This document shows positions 1 through 8,482 of a stretch of DNA of 64,000 nucleotides, in pieces. The stretch lies in NCBI RefSeq assembly GCF_000373765.1, contig NZ_KB892393.1:1-64000 (forward strand), read 5' to 3'. Positions within the stretch are counted from its first letter, which is position 1, and the number at the start of each line of letters is the position of its first letter. Under the pieces are notes generated by a model that saw nothing but the letters and a program-made list of their open reading frames with translations, was not told the origin of the DNA and ran no database searches. The stretch comes from Legionella shakespearei DSM 23087. GTDB taxonomy: Bacteria; Pseudomonadota; Gammaproteobacteria; Legionellales; Legionellaceae. The position numbers and the translations under genes were made by a program.

Positions 1-1
1 T

Positions 2-94
2 CCCGTATTACGGCTGGCGCCTAATACGGGCTACAAATTGGCACCATGCCACATTCAGGAGATCCTTCGCGCAAAAAGACGCGCTCAGGACGAC
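2..94. repeat. REP-like hairpin plus half palindrome element
   Basis: Bases 2-34 form an imperfect hairpin beginning CCCGTATTACGG and ending ATACGGGCTAC, the REP-like unit found many times in this window. It is followed by a spacer containing GGCACCATGCC and one arm (57-94) of the palindrome that is complete at 2524-2626. The same composite order (hairpin, GGCACCATGCC, arm) recurs at 40335-40424, so the pieces seem to travel or assemble together. No gene is visible between here and mnmA. Confidence 0.8.
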
Positions 95-212
95 GGGGCT
101 CGGGTGGGCTGCATTACATCTATACATTATCACTCCATTTTTTTAGCTTTTTATGAGATAATGAACAATCTGCGGTTAGTTTTTGCACTTTAAATGATGC
201 GGTGTATTTTTT

Positions 213-1298
213 ATGAAGGCTAAAGTTATTATTGGTATGTCTGGCGGAGTGGATTCATCCGTTGCTGCCTGGTTGCTTAAAGAACAAGGCTATCAGGTTG
301 AAGGTTTGTTCATGAAAAACTGGGAACAGGATGATGTGGATGGGTTTTGCCCCGCCGCCCAGGATCTTGCGGATGCCCAGGCAGTTTGTAATCAGTTACA
401 CATTCCTTTGCACAGCGTTAATTTTTCAGAACAATATTGGGATAGAGTCTTTGCCCACTTCCTCAGTGAATATGAAAAAGGCCGTACTCCTAATCCTGAT
501 GTGCTCTGTAATAAGGAAATTAAATTTAATGCCTTTTTAAATCATGCTTTAGAACTTGGAGCAGATTATATTGCTACAGGACATTATGCTAAAAACAAGA
601 TTGAAGGCAATGTGGGTCGTCTTTATAAAGCCAAAGACCGAGATAAAGATCAAACCTATTTTTTACATGCTGTAGAACCTGCCGCATTAGGTAAAACACT
701 GTTCCCCATCGGTGATTACACAAAACCACAGATACGAGAGTTTGCCAGAGATTTGGGATTGGTTACCCAAGCCAAGAAAGACTCAACCGGCATTTGTTTT
801 ATTGGTGAAAAACGTTTCAAATCCTTTTTAAAGGAGTTCATTCTTGCCAAACCCGGAGATATTAAAAATACATCAGGTGAAATCATCGGCAAACATGATG
901 GATTAATGTTTTACACCATCGGACAGCGTCAGGGATTAGGTATAGGTGGTTTACAAAACTCCTCTGACGAACCCTGGTATGTAGTAGATAAAGAGGTAGC
1001 AACCAATACTCTGGTTATAGCACAGGGAAGCCAGCATCCCATGTTGTATGCCCAGGGATTAATTTGTGGTCCAATACATTGGCTGGCTGATTGCCAGGAT
1101 AATTTGCCTCTGACGTGTTATGCAAAAACACGTTACAGGCAAATGGAACAAGGCTGTATGATTTCGCCTGAAGATAAAAATCAGCATTATGTTATGTTCT
1201 CAAGCCCCCAAAGAGCAGTGACTCCAGGGCAATATGTGGTTTTTTATGATAAAAACCAATGTATAGGTGGCGCAACAATAGAACATATAATCAGATAA
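213..1298 (+). CDS. mnmA: tRNA-specific 2-thiouridylase MnmA
   Basis: Cytoplasmic enzyme that activates U34 of tRNA-Lys, tRNA-Glu and tRNA-Gln with ATP and inserts sulfur to give 2-thiouridine. The 361-residue protein has the N-terminal PP-loop GMSGGVDSS (residues 8-16) and the two expected cysteines, C99 in NPDVLCN and C195 in STGICFIGE, so it should be active. Length is normal for the family (E. coli 368). The ErpA-like gene follows 48 bp downstream on the same strand. The ATG at 213 places the PP-loop at the usual distance from the N-terminus; no strong Shine-Dalgarno is seen. Confidence 0.97.
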   Translation: MKAKVIIGMSGGVDSSVAAWLLKEQGYQVEGLFMKNWEQDDVDGFCPAAQDLADAQAVCNQLHIPLHSVNFSEQYWDRVFAHFLSEYEKGRTPNPDVLCNKEIKFNAFLNHALELGADYIATGHYAKNKIEGNVGRLYKAKDRDKDQTYFLHAVEPAALGKTLFPIGDYTKPQIREFARDLGLVTQAKKDSTGICFIGEKRFKSFLKEFILAKPGDIKNTSGEIIGKHDGLMFYTIGQRQGLGIGGLQNSSDEPWYVVDKEVATNTLVIAQGSQHPMLYAQGLICGPIHWLADCQDNLPLTCYAKTRYRQMEQGCMISPEDKNQHYVMFSSPQRAVTPGQYVVFYDKNQCIGGATIEHIIR

Positions 1299-1346
1299 TT
1301 GTTATACTATAAGAATAAAGTAAGTAAATATAACCCGGAGTTTAAA

Positions 1347-1739
1347 ATGGCTGCAGTTGATATACTACCAACTACCAATGACATTTATTTTTCTGTAAGT
1401 GCTGCAGATAAAGTATCTGAGCTGATCAAAGAAGAAGATAATTTAAATCTGAATTTACGTGTATCCATCACCGGCGGTGGTTGTTCCGGATTTCAGTATG
1501 GTTTTAGCTTTGATGAAGAGATTAATGAAGATGACACTATAATTGAACAAAAGTGTTCCGATGGCAGTTCTACAGTCAAGTTACTGGTTGACTCCATGAG
1601 TTATCAATATCTTCATGATGCAGAAATAGATTACATCCAGGGAATACAAGGTGAACAATTTGTTATTCGTAACCCCAATGCCAAAACAACCTGTGGTTGT
1701 GGCTCTTCGTTTAGTATGGATGATGAGGATGATTTATAA
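1347..1739 (+). CDS. erpA: Iron-sulfur cluster insertion protein, ErpA type
   Basis: A-type carrier that accepts Fe-S clusters and passes them to apoproteins. The 130-residue reading has the three invariant cysteines of the HesB/IscA/ErpA family: C46 in [11 protein letters not shown], and C116 and C118 in TCGCGSSFS. The acidic tail MDDEDDL is typical of Legionella/Coxiella-like versions. A longer reading from a TTG at 1299 exists, but the ATG at 1347 has CCCGGAG 6-12 bases upstream and gives the normal family length, so it was chosen. ErpA rather than IscA is preferred because there is no isc context. A strong terminator follows. Confidence 0.9.
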   Translation: MAAVDILPTTNDIYFSVSAADKVSELIKEEDNLNLNLRVSITGGGCSGFQYGFSFDEEINEDDTIIEQKCSDGSSTVKLLVDSMSYQYLHDAEIDYIQGIQGEQFVIRNPNAKTTCGCGSSFSMDDEDDL

Positions 1740-1800
1740 TGTGAATCAAATGAAGCCTGTAAAATGATATCGTTTCTTGCATGTGATTTCTTTTTATAAA

Positions 1801-1836
1801 AACACAACGGCCTGTTACCAGGCCGTTGTGTTTTTT
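1801..1836. terminator. Bidirectional rho-independent terminator
   Basis: A perfect 14-bp stem, AACACAACGGCCTG with its complement CAGGCCGTTGTGTT, encloses a TTAC loop. It is flanked by A-rich sequence on the left and a T-run on the right. It lies between the converging erpA-like and L,D-transpeptidase genes and can serve both. Confidence 0.88.
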
Positions 1837-1861
1837 CTACGGACTTCTGCGGGATAGAGAG

Positions 1862-2335
1862 TTAGTAAGGTTTAATAATCACTTTTGTTCCAACTCTAAT
1901 AAAATTCTTACTCAACCAATTGGCATCGCCTGGTGTTACCCGGACGCAACCATGACTGGCATTGTAGTTTGGAACATCATAGGAACCGTGTATTGCATAA
2001 TATTTACTGAAAAACATGCAATAAGGCATTGGAGCACCGCCCCTGCCTAATGGATAGCGGCTTGAACGACAGCCAGGCCCACCTTTACTGATTATTCTAT
2101 AGACACCAGAGGGGGTTTTGCATCCTCTACGGACATCAGCACAATAGTGCTTCCCTCCTGAACCTCTTCCGGTACGAACTACTTTGCCATGCTCATTTAT
2201 CGCTTTCCAGGACAAAGTATTGGGGTTGAAAATAAAGGTATTCCCCGCGGCATAGCCTGTATTAAAAAAGAAAGTGACCAATGAAATAAACAAAAGACGG
2301 ACGACAAAATTAAAGCGAAAGTTGGACTTTTCCAT
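1862..2335 (-). CDS. Secreted L,D-transpeptidase (YkuD domain)
   Basis: Probable periplasmic enzyme that forms L,D-crosslinks in peptidoglycan or links proteins to it. The 157-residue reading has a basic N-terminus and hydrophobic signal segment ending near TGYAAG. The YkuD catalytic motif follows: HGSYD, then SHGCVRV, with the nucleophilic Cys in SHGC. There is no LysM or peptidoglycan-binding domain, so this is a minimal enzyme. The ATG at 2335 was preferred over a start 20 codons upstream because AGGAA lies just before it and the signal peptide then begins normally (MEKSNFRF). Substrate specificity cannot be read from sequence. Confidence 0.88.
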   Translation of the reverse strand: MEKSNFRFNFVVRLLFISLVTFFFNTGYAAGNTFIFNPNTLSWKAINEHGKVVRTGRGSGGKHYCADVRRGCKTPSGVYRIISKGGPGCRSSRYPLGRGGAPMPYCMFFSKYYAIHGSYDVPNYNASHGCVRVTPGDANWLSKNFIRVGTKVIIKPY

Positions 2336-2454
2336 AATTTTTCCTATTTCATTTCCATTACATTCATAGTCTAGACCAAAAAATGAACAAAGCAAAAAGT
2401 GGGTGATGAAATAGGAGCAGATTCGCTACGGGATTAGCTCATTGCTACTTCGAT

Positions 2455-2487
2455 CCCGTATTACGGCTGACGCCTAATACGGGCTAC
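2455..2487. repeat. REP-like hairpin
   Basis: Imperfect inverted repeat beginning CCCGTATTACGG and ending TACGGGCTAC, the same unit as at 2-34 and 51176-51208. It lies upstream of the L,D-transpeptidase gene in a gap of about 450 bp that otherwise holds only the palindrome at 2524-2626 and the promoter region of the next gene. Confidence 0.8.
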
Positions 2488-2523
2488 GCACTGTGCTATT
2501 CCGGAGCAATTTCACCCCAATCC

Positions 2524-2626
2524 ACGTCGTCCTGAGCGCGTCTTTTTGCGCGAAGGATCTCCTGAAAGTGGCATGGTGCCAATATTTGGAGATCCTTCGC
2601 GCAAAAAGACGCGCTCAGGACGACGT
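2524..2626. repeat. 103-bp palindromic element (family A)
   Basis: Near-perfect inverted repeat with arms of about 39 bp. The left arm begins ACGTCGTCCTGAGCGCG and the right arm ends CGCTCAGGACGACGT. They enclose a loop of about 25 nt containing GGCATGGTGCC. Complete relatives lie at 17579-17696 and 31807-31909, and single arms at 57-94, 40391-40424 and 40934-40972. It has no coding capacity and resembles a MITE or REP-type dispersed element. Confidence 0.85.
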
Positions 2627-2788
2627 AAATCGGGTAATGGCAAGACGTACTACGGCATTTGGTTGAAAAGTCCATATCAAATTGCCCATTTATTCATCAG
2701 TTTCAAAACATTATGATTTTTTTAGAGGCAAATTAAATATTTATGTCCTACTATAATAATTGAGAACTCAAAAAAAGGATAACTCATC

Positions 2789-3169
2789 ATGTCAAGGAAA
2801 TTGCTTATTGCAACTATTGTTTTTGGTAGTACGTGTATTCCTTTTGCAGCAAATGCTGAAGCTGCTGCTAATAATCCTGCTGAAATGCCAAAGGATAGTT
2901 GGCTGAGCTCAATGACTCCTTTATTGCCTGAATTAATATGCAAAGGATTCATTCAGGATGCAGACTTGAAAAAGCGATTTGATGAAATAAAAATGACCTA
3001 TGAGCAATGTGTTACTTTAATTCCTGAAAGTACCACAAAATGTCAAAATGAACTTTATGCCAATATTCCAGCAACGATTAATGCTGAAAGTGCAGCAACC
3101 TGGGGTAGATCCCTTGGCGAATGTATTGGTCGTGATTTTGCCGAAAAATATCTGGTTCCCAAGCAGTAA
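2789..3169 (+). CDS. Small secreted protein of unknown function
   Basis: Not assigned to a family. The 126-residue product has a clear Sec signal peptide, with a likely cut after AANA at residue 23. The mature part of about 103 residues is acidic to neutral, alanine-rich at its start, and has four cysteines (C51, C74, C85, C112), which suggests two disulfides and a periplasmic or secreted location. AAAAGGAT 7-14 bases before the ATG is a fair ribosome binding site, and TATAAT at 2752-2757 could be the -10 box. It stands alone between repeat-rich gaps. Export by type II secretion is possible but unsupported. Confidence 0.75.
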   Translation: MSRKLLIATIVFGSTCIPFAANAEAAANNPAEMPKDSWLSSMTPLLPELICKGFIQDADLKKRFDEIKMTYEQCVTLIPESTTKCQNELYANIPATINAESAATWGRSLGECIGRDFAEKYLVPKQ

Positions 3170-3218
3170 TCAAACTCTTGGCATGAATTTTTATCTGTAC
3201 AAACGTAATCCTTTGTAA

Positions 3219-3250
3219 CCCGTATTAACGAAGCGCGTGATACGGGCTAC
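3219..3250. repeat. REP-like hairpin, diverged
   Basis: Inverted repeat CCCGTATTAACG with ATACGGGCTAC; its loop differs from the commoner copies. It sits 50 bp after the small secreted protein gene and could act as a weak 3' stabiliser or terminator. Confidence 0.65.
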
Positions 3251-3360
3251 AAATTCTGAAACCCGCATAGTACAATTATTTGAATATCCTCCCCACGATA
3301 TTGCTTTATTTTAAGGCAGAAAACTCAAGCTTGCTCCTTACCATCATTAATTAAAGAAAA

Positions 3361-3493
3361 CCGAGCCGCGACCGTGAGGAAGCGGAACAGTTACACTGAC
3401 ACGTACTTGATTTCCTGCACCTTACACATAGTTCTGGTTATACTGAGCTCTGTACCTCAACAAAATTTCCGCTCCTTTACAGTCGCGGCTCGG
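3361..3493. repeat. GC-rich inverted repeat, family C, permuted copy
   Basis: Outer arms CCGAGCCGCGACCGTGAGG and its imperfect complement ending GTCGCGGCTCGG enclose a spacer of about 75 nt. The arms match the family at 29588-29682, 32100-32194 and 56461-56554, but their order is inside-out: the sequence that normally flanks the hairpin (ACCTCAACAAAA) lies within this copy. With the REP at 3219 it fills the 3170-3553 gap; no gene is seen there. Confidence 0.7.
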
Positions 3494-3553
3494 ATTTGCT
3501 CTTATGAATCATTTTCGTGGAAATCCTTCGGCTCAGGATAACATGCTATGAAT

Positions 3554-4258
3554 CTACGCTTCTTCTTTCCAATAATTAACGCCCGACTTTTTCTCAAGAA
3601 AGGCCACAAAACTTTGGTGTTGGTTTAATTCTTCTTCATCAGGTCTTAAAATTACCGGATTAGCTAAATGCAGTGCTGCAATTTCTTTGACGGTTATATT
3701 GTCTTTATTCGTAACAGTTTCAACTTCTGAAAACAGACTCGCCTGACCGCCAGTCATTGCCAAATAGACAAAGGCCAGAATTTCGGCGTCAAGAAGAGCG
3801 CCGTGTAACTGTCTGTTGGAATTGTCTATATCATAGCGCTTACATAAAGCATCCAGGCTATTACGTTGCCCTGGATGCTTGTCTCTGGCCATAACCAGGG
3901 TATCAAGAATATCACAATATTCTTCCAGCTTTTTCTGCCATTTGACGTGTTTTAATTCTGAATTAAGAAAGCCCACATCGAAGGGAGCATTATGGATGAT
4001 TAATTCAGCACCACCAACAAATTGTAAAAACTCGGAAACAACATCAGCAAATAGTGGCTTATCTTTTAAAAATTCGGTACTGATGCCATGAACACGAAAA
4101 GCACCCTCATCGACTTCGCGCTGGGGATTAAGATAAACATGATAATGGTTGCCAGTTAACTTTCGGTCAATTAACTCAACACAGCCAATTTCAATAACCC
4201 TATGGCCTTGTTCGGGTCCAATACCCGTAGTTTCAGTATCTAATATAATTTGTCGCAT
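3554..4258 (-). CDS. dnaQ: DNA polymerase III epsilon subunit (proofreading 3'-5' exonuclease)
   Basis: Proofreading subunit of the replicative polymerase. The 234-residue protein shows the DEDDh exonuclease motifs: ExoI LDTETTG at residues 6-12 (D7, E9), ExoII in HNAPFDVGF, and ExoIII HGALLDAE with the His-x4-Asp spacing. The C-terminal tail that binds the alpha subunit is present, so the length agrees with full DnaQ. It is the last gene of a leftward run, 21 bp after rnhA; dnaQ and rnhA are neighbours in many gammaproteobacteria, though usually divergent. Confidence 0.95.
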   Translation of the reverse strand: MRQIILDTETTGIGPEQGHRVIEIGCVELIDRKLTGNHYHVYLNPQREVDEGAFRVHGISTEFLKDKPLFADVVSEFLQFVGGAELIIHNAPFDVGFLNSELKHVKWQKKLEEYCDILDTLVMARDKHPGQRNSLDALCKRYDIDNSNRQLHGALLDAEILAFVYLAMTGGQASLFSEVETVTNKDNITVKEIAALHLANPVILRPDEEELNQHQSFVAFLEKKSGVNYWKEEA

Positions 4259-4279
4259 AAATAAACCTGTATTATTCTA

Positions 4280-4708
4280 TCATAACTCTGCTATACCCTG
4301 ATTGGCCAAAGCATCAACCAAATCATTTTCAGCGTGCCCTGAGTGTCCTTTAACCCAATGCCAGCGAATTTGATGATTTGATGCCAGTTGGTCTAGTAAC
4401 ATCCACAGATCAGCATTTTTTACGGGTTCTTTTTTAGAGTTACGCCACCCATTTTTTTTCCAGCCTTTTAGCCAATCCATCATGCCCTGGCGCAAATATT
4501 GGGAGTCCGTATACAAATCTACTTCACAGGAGCGCTTGAGAGACTCTAGCCCCTTAATTGCCGCCATTAACTCCATTCTGTTATTCGTGGTATGCGATTC
4601 GCCGCCATGTAAGGTTTTTTCTGTGCCATTATAACGGAGCAAGACCCCCCAACCACCTGGTCCGGGGTTACCTTTACATGCTCCATCGGTGTAAATTTCA
4701 ACTGTCAT
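4280..4708 (-). CDS. rnhA: Ribonuclease HI
   Basis: Removes RNA from RNA:DNA hybrids such as R-loops and Okazaki primers. The 142-residue protein keeps the catalytic DEDD set: Asp in [11 protein letters not shown], Glu in NNRMELMA, Asp in LYTDSQY and Asp in NDLVDALA. The ATG at 4708 overlaps the stop of the SDR gene as ATGA, a typical translational coupling. A start six codons upstream is possible but would add only MYRFIL to a protein that normally begins close to this motif. Confidence 0.95.
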   Translation of the reverse strand: MTVEIYTDGACKGNPGPGGWGVLLRYNGTEKTLHGGESHTTNNRMELMAAIKGLESLKRSCEVDLYTDSQYLRQGMMDWLKGWKKNGWRNSKKEPVKNADLWMLLDQLASNHQIRWHWVKGHSGHAENDLVDALANQGIAEL

Positions 4709-5511
4709 AAGAATAAATCGGTACAAAGTTCAACTTCAGGATCCATAGCATAACCGGAAAAGTCTGTTACGCCACCACGTTTTAACGCATCTTCATCAAT
4801 AAAGAAATTACCGGTAACTTCCCTTGAGGGTTGATTGATAATCCAATGCGCTGCATCAGCCATTATTTGCGCTTTTCTGCTCGCCATGTACATTTCCCGG
4901 GGAAAATGGACTCTGATGGCATCAGTTGCAATAGTTGTTCGCGGCCATAAAGAGTTCACCGCAATCCCTGCTTCTTTAAATTCCTGTGCCAAACCTAAAG
5001 TACACATACTCATTCCGTATTTACTCATAGTGTATGCCAGATGAGGGGCAAACCAGTTTTTATCCATGTTCAGAGGTGGGGATAAGGTTAAAATATGAGG
5101 GTTGTCACTGTGCAACAGATGAGGAATTGCCGCTTGAGAGCAGGCAAAGGTAGCACGTGCATTCACTTCCTGCATCAAATCATAACGTTTCATAGGTGTA
5201 TGAAGCGTATCTGTCAGATTAATTGCACTTGCATTATTAACCAGCACATCAAGCCGTCCAAAGGTTTCAATGGTCTGTGCCATGGCATTTTGAATTTGCG
5301 TCTCATCGCGCACATCAACCATTAAGGGAAGTGCTTTGCCACCTAAATTTTCAATTTCTTTCGCAACAGAGTAAATAGTTCCTTCCAGCTTTGGGTGTGG
5401 CTCGGCCGTTTTTGCAGCGATGACGATACTTGCTTTTTCAGCCGCAAATTTCAGGGCAATTTCACGCCCTATTCCCCGGCTCCCGCCAGTGATAAATAAT
5501 ACTTTAGTCAT
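4705..5511 (-). CDS. Short-chain dehydrogenase/reductase, HSDL2-like
   Basis: NAD(P)-dependent oxidoreductase of unknown substrate. The 268-residue Rossmann protein has the cofactor motif TGGSRGIG (residues 8-15), NNASA after the fourth strand, and the YxxxK active site in YTMSKYGM. The sequence style ([15 protein letters not shown] near residue 35, and [16 protein letters not shown]) matches the SDR domain of HSDL2 proteins, linked elsewhere to fatty-acid metabolism. No SCP2 lipid-binding domain follows. It lies 33 bp after the aldehyde dehydrogenase gene and is coupled to rnhA. Confidence 0.85.
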   Translation of the reverse strand: MTKVLFITGGSRGIGREIALKFAAEKASIVIAAKTAEPHPKLEGTIYSVAKEIENLGGKALPLMVDVRDETQIQNAMAQTIETFGRLDVLVNNASAINLTDTLHTPMKRYDLMQEVNARATFACSQAAIPHLLHSDNPHILTLSPPLNMDKNWFAPHLAYTMSKYGMSMCTLGLAQEFKEAGIAVNSLWPRTTIATDAIRVHFPREMYMASRKAQIMADAAHWIINQPSREVTGNFFIDEDALKRGGVTDFSGYAMDPEVELCTDLFL

Positions 5512-5544
5512 TTGCTCTCCTTTTGTATTGCGACAGGCACTCTG

Positions 5545-6948
5545 TTATTTCCTGATTTTTATTCCACCTATTTTTGATAAAAACAGGTGCATTAGTTTTC
5601 CGTATGGTGGGTAAAGCCAGGTTACAGATGATAATCGCTTTTGTACCATTACTGGTTTTAATTTTGAGAAAGTATCAAATCCTTCCTGGCCATGATATTG
5701 CCCCATGCCACTATAACCAACGCCACCAAAGGGTAAATCATCAATAGCTATATGCATCACCGTTTCATTTACAGTAAAGGCACCCGATAAAGTTCTGCTC
5801 TGTATAAAACGCTTTTCAGCCCGGTCTTCTCCAAAATAATACAAAGCCAGTGGATTGGGTCTTGAATTAATGTATTCGACAGCTTCAACCAAGGTTTTAT
5901 AGGTTAGCACAGGCAAAATTGGCCCAAATAACTCTTCCTGCATTACCCTCATGTCATCCGTCACCGCAAACAGCAGATAAACCGGCAATTTTCTATTATC
6001 AGCCTCTTCTACACCATACTGGACAACTCGTGCGCCCTTATTGCGAGCATCCTGAACCATCTCAAGCAATCGTTCTCTGTGGGCAGGGGAAATAATGCTG
6101 GAATAATTATCGTTATTCATCAATTGCGGATAAAAAGTTTCAATAAAAGATTTAAACTCGGATTCAATCTTATTACCCCATCCCTCAGGAATTAATAAAT
6201 AATCAGGGGCGATACACGTCTGTGCCGCATTCAGTAATTTACCCATGAATAGACGTTTGAAGTAATTGCTATTCATTGAAGAAGTTAATATTGCTGGTGA
6301 TTTACCACCCAGCTCCAAAGTAACCGGAGTCAGATTCTCACTAGCTGCTTTCATGACCAACTTTCCAACAGCTGTAGATCCGGTAAACATAAGGTGCGCA
6401 AAAGGCAGAGCAGCGAATTGTTTTGAAACGTCTACATCACCATTAATAACGCAAATAAAACGCTCTAATCCCAGCGATTGGATGAATTTCTGTAATGCCA
6501 GGCCTGTATTGGTGGATAGTTCGGACATTTTAATCATGACTCGGTTGCCCGCAGCCAAAGCATAAATTGCAGGAACCAGGGCCAGATAAACAGGATAGTT
6601 CCATGGAACCATATTGCCAACAACCCCTAAAGGCTGTGGCATGACATAAGCGCTGGCTGGAAAGAATAACCAGGATACACTTCTACGTCTCCTTTTCATC
6701 CATTTTTTTGTATTTTTCAGGCAAAATCCAATTGCTTTTATCGTAGGAAAAATTTCCAGGAATAAAGTTTCATCTACTGAACGATGGGAAAAATCCTCGT
6801 TGATTGCTTCTGCAAGGTCGTAAGCTCGAGTTTGGAGCCCCTTTTTCAGAGTCTGCAAGACCTTTTTCCTGTCGCTCAAGGAAGGACAAGGATTTATTTG
6901 ATATTCAATTTGCAATGCCTTAAATGGTGAATTCAGCTCCATAATCAA
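5545..6948 (-). CDS. Aldehyde dehydrogenase, coniferyl-aldehyde/fatty-aldehyde type
   Basis: Class 3-like NAD(P)-dependent aldehyde dehydrogenase that oxidises aldehydes to acids. The 467-residue protein has PWNYP near residue 115, the general base Glu in TLELGGKSPAI and the nucleophilic Cys in AAQTCIAPDY. A hydrophobic C-terminal stretch could associate with membrane, as in fatty-aldehyde dehydrogenases. It starts 4 bp after hutH, which suggests co-transcription, although no step of histidine breakdown needs an aldehyde dehydrogenase. The true substrate may be a fatty or aromatic aldehyde. Confidence 0.88.
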   Translation of the reverse strand: MIMELNSPFKALQIEYQINPCPSLSDRKKVLQTLKKGLQTRAYDLAEAINEDFSHRSVDETLFLEIFPTIKAIGFCLKNTKKWMKRRRRSVSWLFFPASAYVMPQPLGVVGNMVPWNYPVYLALVPAIYALAAGNRVMIKMSELSTNTGLALQKFIQSLGLERFICVINGDVDVSKQFAALPFAHLMFTGSTAVGKLVMKAASENLTPVTLELGGKSPAILTSSMNSNYFKRLFMGKLLNAAQTCIAPDYLLIPEGWGNKIESEFKSFIETFYPQLMNNDNYSSIISPAHRERLLEMVQDARNKGARVVQYGVEEADNRKLPVYLLFAVTDDMRVMQEELFGPILPVLTYKTLVEAVEYINSRPNPLALYYFGEDRAEKRFIQSRTLSGAFTVNETVMHIAIDDLPFGGVGYSGMGQYHGQEGFDTFSKLKPVMVQKRLSSVTWLYPPYGKLMHLFLSKIGGIKIRK

Positions 6949-6952
6949 ATCC

Positions 6953-8482
6953 TTATGCGGTTATCTCTTTTTCTATCTTAGACAGAGAAAATTCCTCGGC
7001 TAAAATTCCTTTTTTAACTATAGCTATGTCTGGTGCAAAATATCTGTCCTTGTCATAGGGTAAAACTTTATCCCTTAATTTGCTATAAATGGCATGTAAC
7101 TTTGGTGATGTTCGCAGGGGCTGATGAAATTCCAGACCCTGGCAGGCTGCCAATAATTCAATCGCCAGGATGGTCGCTGTGTTGTCTATCATTTCATGTA
7201 AACGCCGCGCCGCATTGGTTGCCATAGAAACATGATCTTCCTGATTTGCAGAAGTAGGAAGGCTGTCTACAGAATGAGGATGAGACAGAGCTTTATTGTC
7301 GCTGGCACAAGAAGCAGCCGTTACATGGGCAATCATAAAGCCCGAATTCAAACCACCTTCTTTAACCAGAAATGCAGGCAAACCACTAAAATTCTTATCG
7401 ATGAGTAAAGCAATTCGTCGCTCTGCATTGGCTCCCATTTCAGCAATCGCCAAAGCCAGATTATCTGCGGCCATGGCAATAATCTCGCCATGGAAATTTC
7501 CGCCCGATAAAATATCGCCATCCTCAGCAAAAACCAGGGGATTATCAGAAACAGCATTGGCCTCGACCTCAAGCGTTTGAGCTACAAATTGCATCTGGTG
7601 AAAAACAGCTCCCATAATTTGTGGCTGGCAGCGCAAAGCATAGGGATCCTGAACCCGGGTGCACTCACGGTGAGATTCTCTGATATCACTCTCAGCCAGC
7701 AATTCCCGGTACATTGCCGCAACCTGGGTTTGCGCGTCATGGCCGCGTGCGTGATGGATACGATGGTCAAAGGGTACATCGCTTCCGCGAGCTGCATCCA
7801 CAGATAAAGATCCTGCGATAACAGCCGTCTCAAATAAATGTTCCGTAGTAAATAAAGCAGTTAACGCTAAAGCGGCTGAAACTTGTAATCCATTCAGAAG
7901 AGCAAGACCTTCTTTGGCTTCCAGTTCTACTGGCGACAAACCGGCGATAGTCAAGCCTTCATCAGCACTGATAAGTTTGCCCTGGTAACGTACCTCTCCT
8001 ACCCCAAGGAGTGGTAAAGACATATGGGCTAGTGGCACCAAATCGCCAGAAGCTCCCACAGAGCCTTTGCACGGGATGCAGGGATAAACTCTGTGATTGT
8101 ACAGTGCAATTAAAGCGTCAATTAATTCGAGCCTTACTCCTGAATAACCTTGAGCCAAATTATTAATTTTAAGCAATAATATTAATGCAACCACTTCATC
8201 TGAAAGCAAATCACCAGTGCCACAGGCATGAGAAAGAACAATGTTTCGCTGCAATTGCTGCAAATGCTCCGCTGAAATGGTTTGATTGGCCAGAGAGCCA
8301 AAACCGGTATTAATACCGTAAACCGTCCTTTTCTCCTGAATCACTTTCTTTACGGTCTGATGCGATGCATCAATCAAGGCAAAAGCATCATCTGAAAGTT
8401 TCAAAGGGAGTTGGCTCTTTAAAGCATATTTGATTGATTGCAGGGTCAATTGACCTGGTTCAAGTATAAAATACTCAGACAT
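6953..8482 (-). CDS. hutH: Histidine ammonia-lyase
   Basis: First enzyme of histidine degradation: L-histidine to trans-urocanate and ammonia. The 509-residue protein has the Ala-Ser-Gly triad that forms the MIO prosthetic group (A144-S145-G146 in [14 protein letters not shown]), and YGINTGFG near residue 55. The ATG at 8482 is preceded by GGAGAGGAG and gives the normal family length; an in-frame extension upstream to 8569 lies inside hutU and is unlikely to be used. The start overlaps the end of hutU by 8 bp. Confidence 0.96.
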   Translation of the reverse strand: MSEYFILEPGQLTLQSIKYALKSQLPLKLSDDAFALIDASHQTVKKVIQEKRTVYGINTGFGSLANQTISAEHLQQLQRNIVLSHACGTGDLLSDEVVALILLLKINNLAQGYSGVRLELIDALIALYNHRVYPCIPCKGSVGASGDLVPLAHMSLPLLGVGEVRYQGKLISADEGLTIAGLSPVELEAKEGLALLNGLQVSAALALTALFTTEHLFETAVIAGSLSVDAARGSDVPFDHRIHHARGHDAQTQVAAMYRELLAESDIRESHRECTRVQDPYALRCQPQIMGAVFHQMQFVAQTLEVEANAVSDNPLVFAEDGDILSGGNFHGEIIAMAADNLALAIAEMGANAERRIALLIDKNFSGLPAFLVKEGGLNSGFMIAHVTAASCASDNKALSHPHSVDSLPTSANQEDHVSMATNAARRLHEMIDNTATILAIELLAACQGLEFHQPLRTSPKLHAIYSKLRDKVLPYDKDRYFAPDIAIVKKGILAEEFSLSKIEKEITA

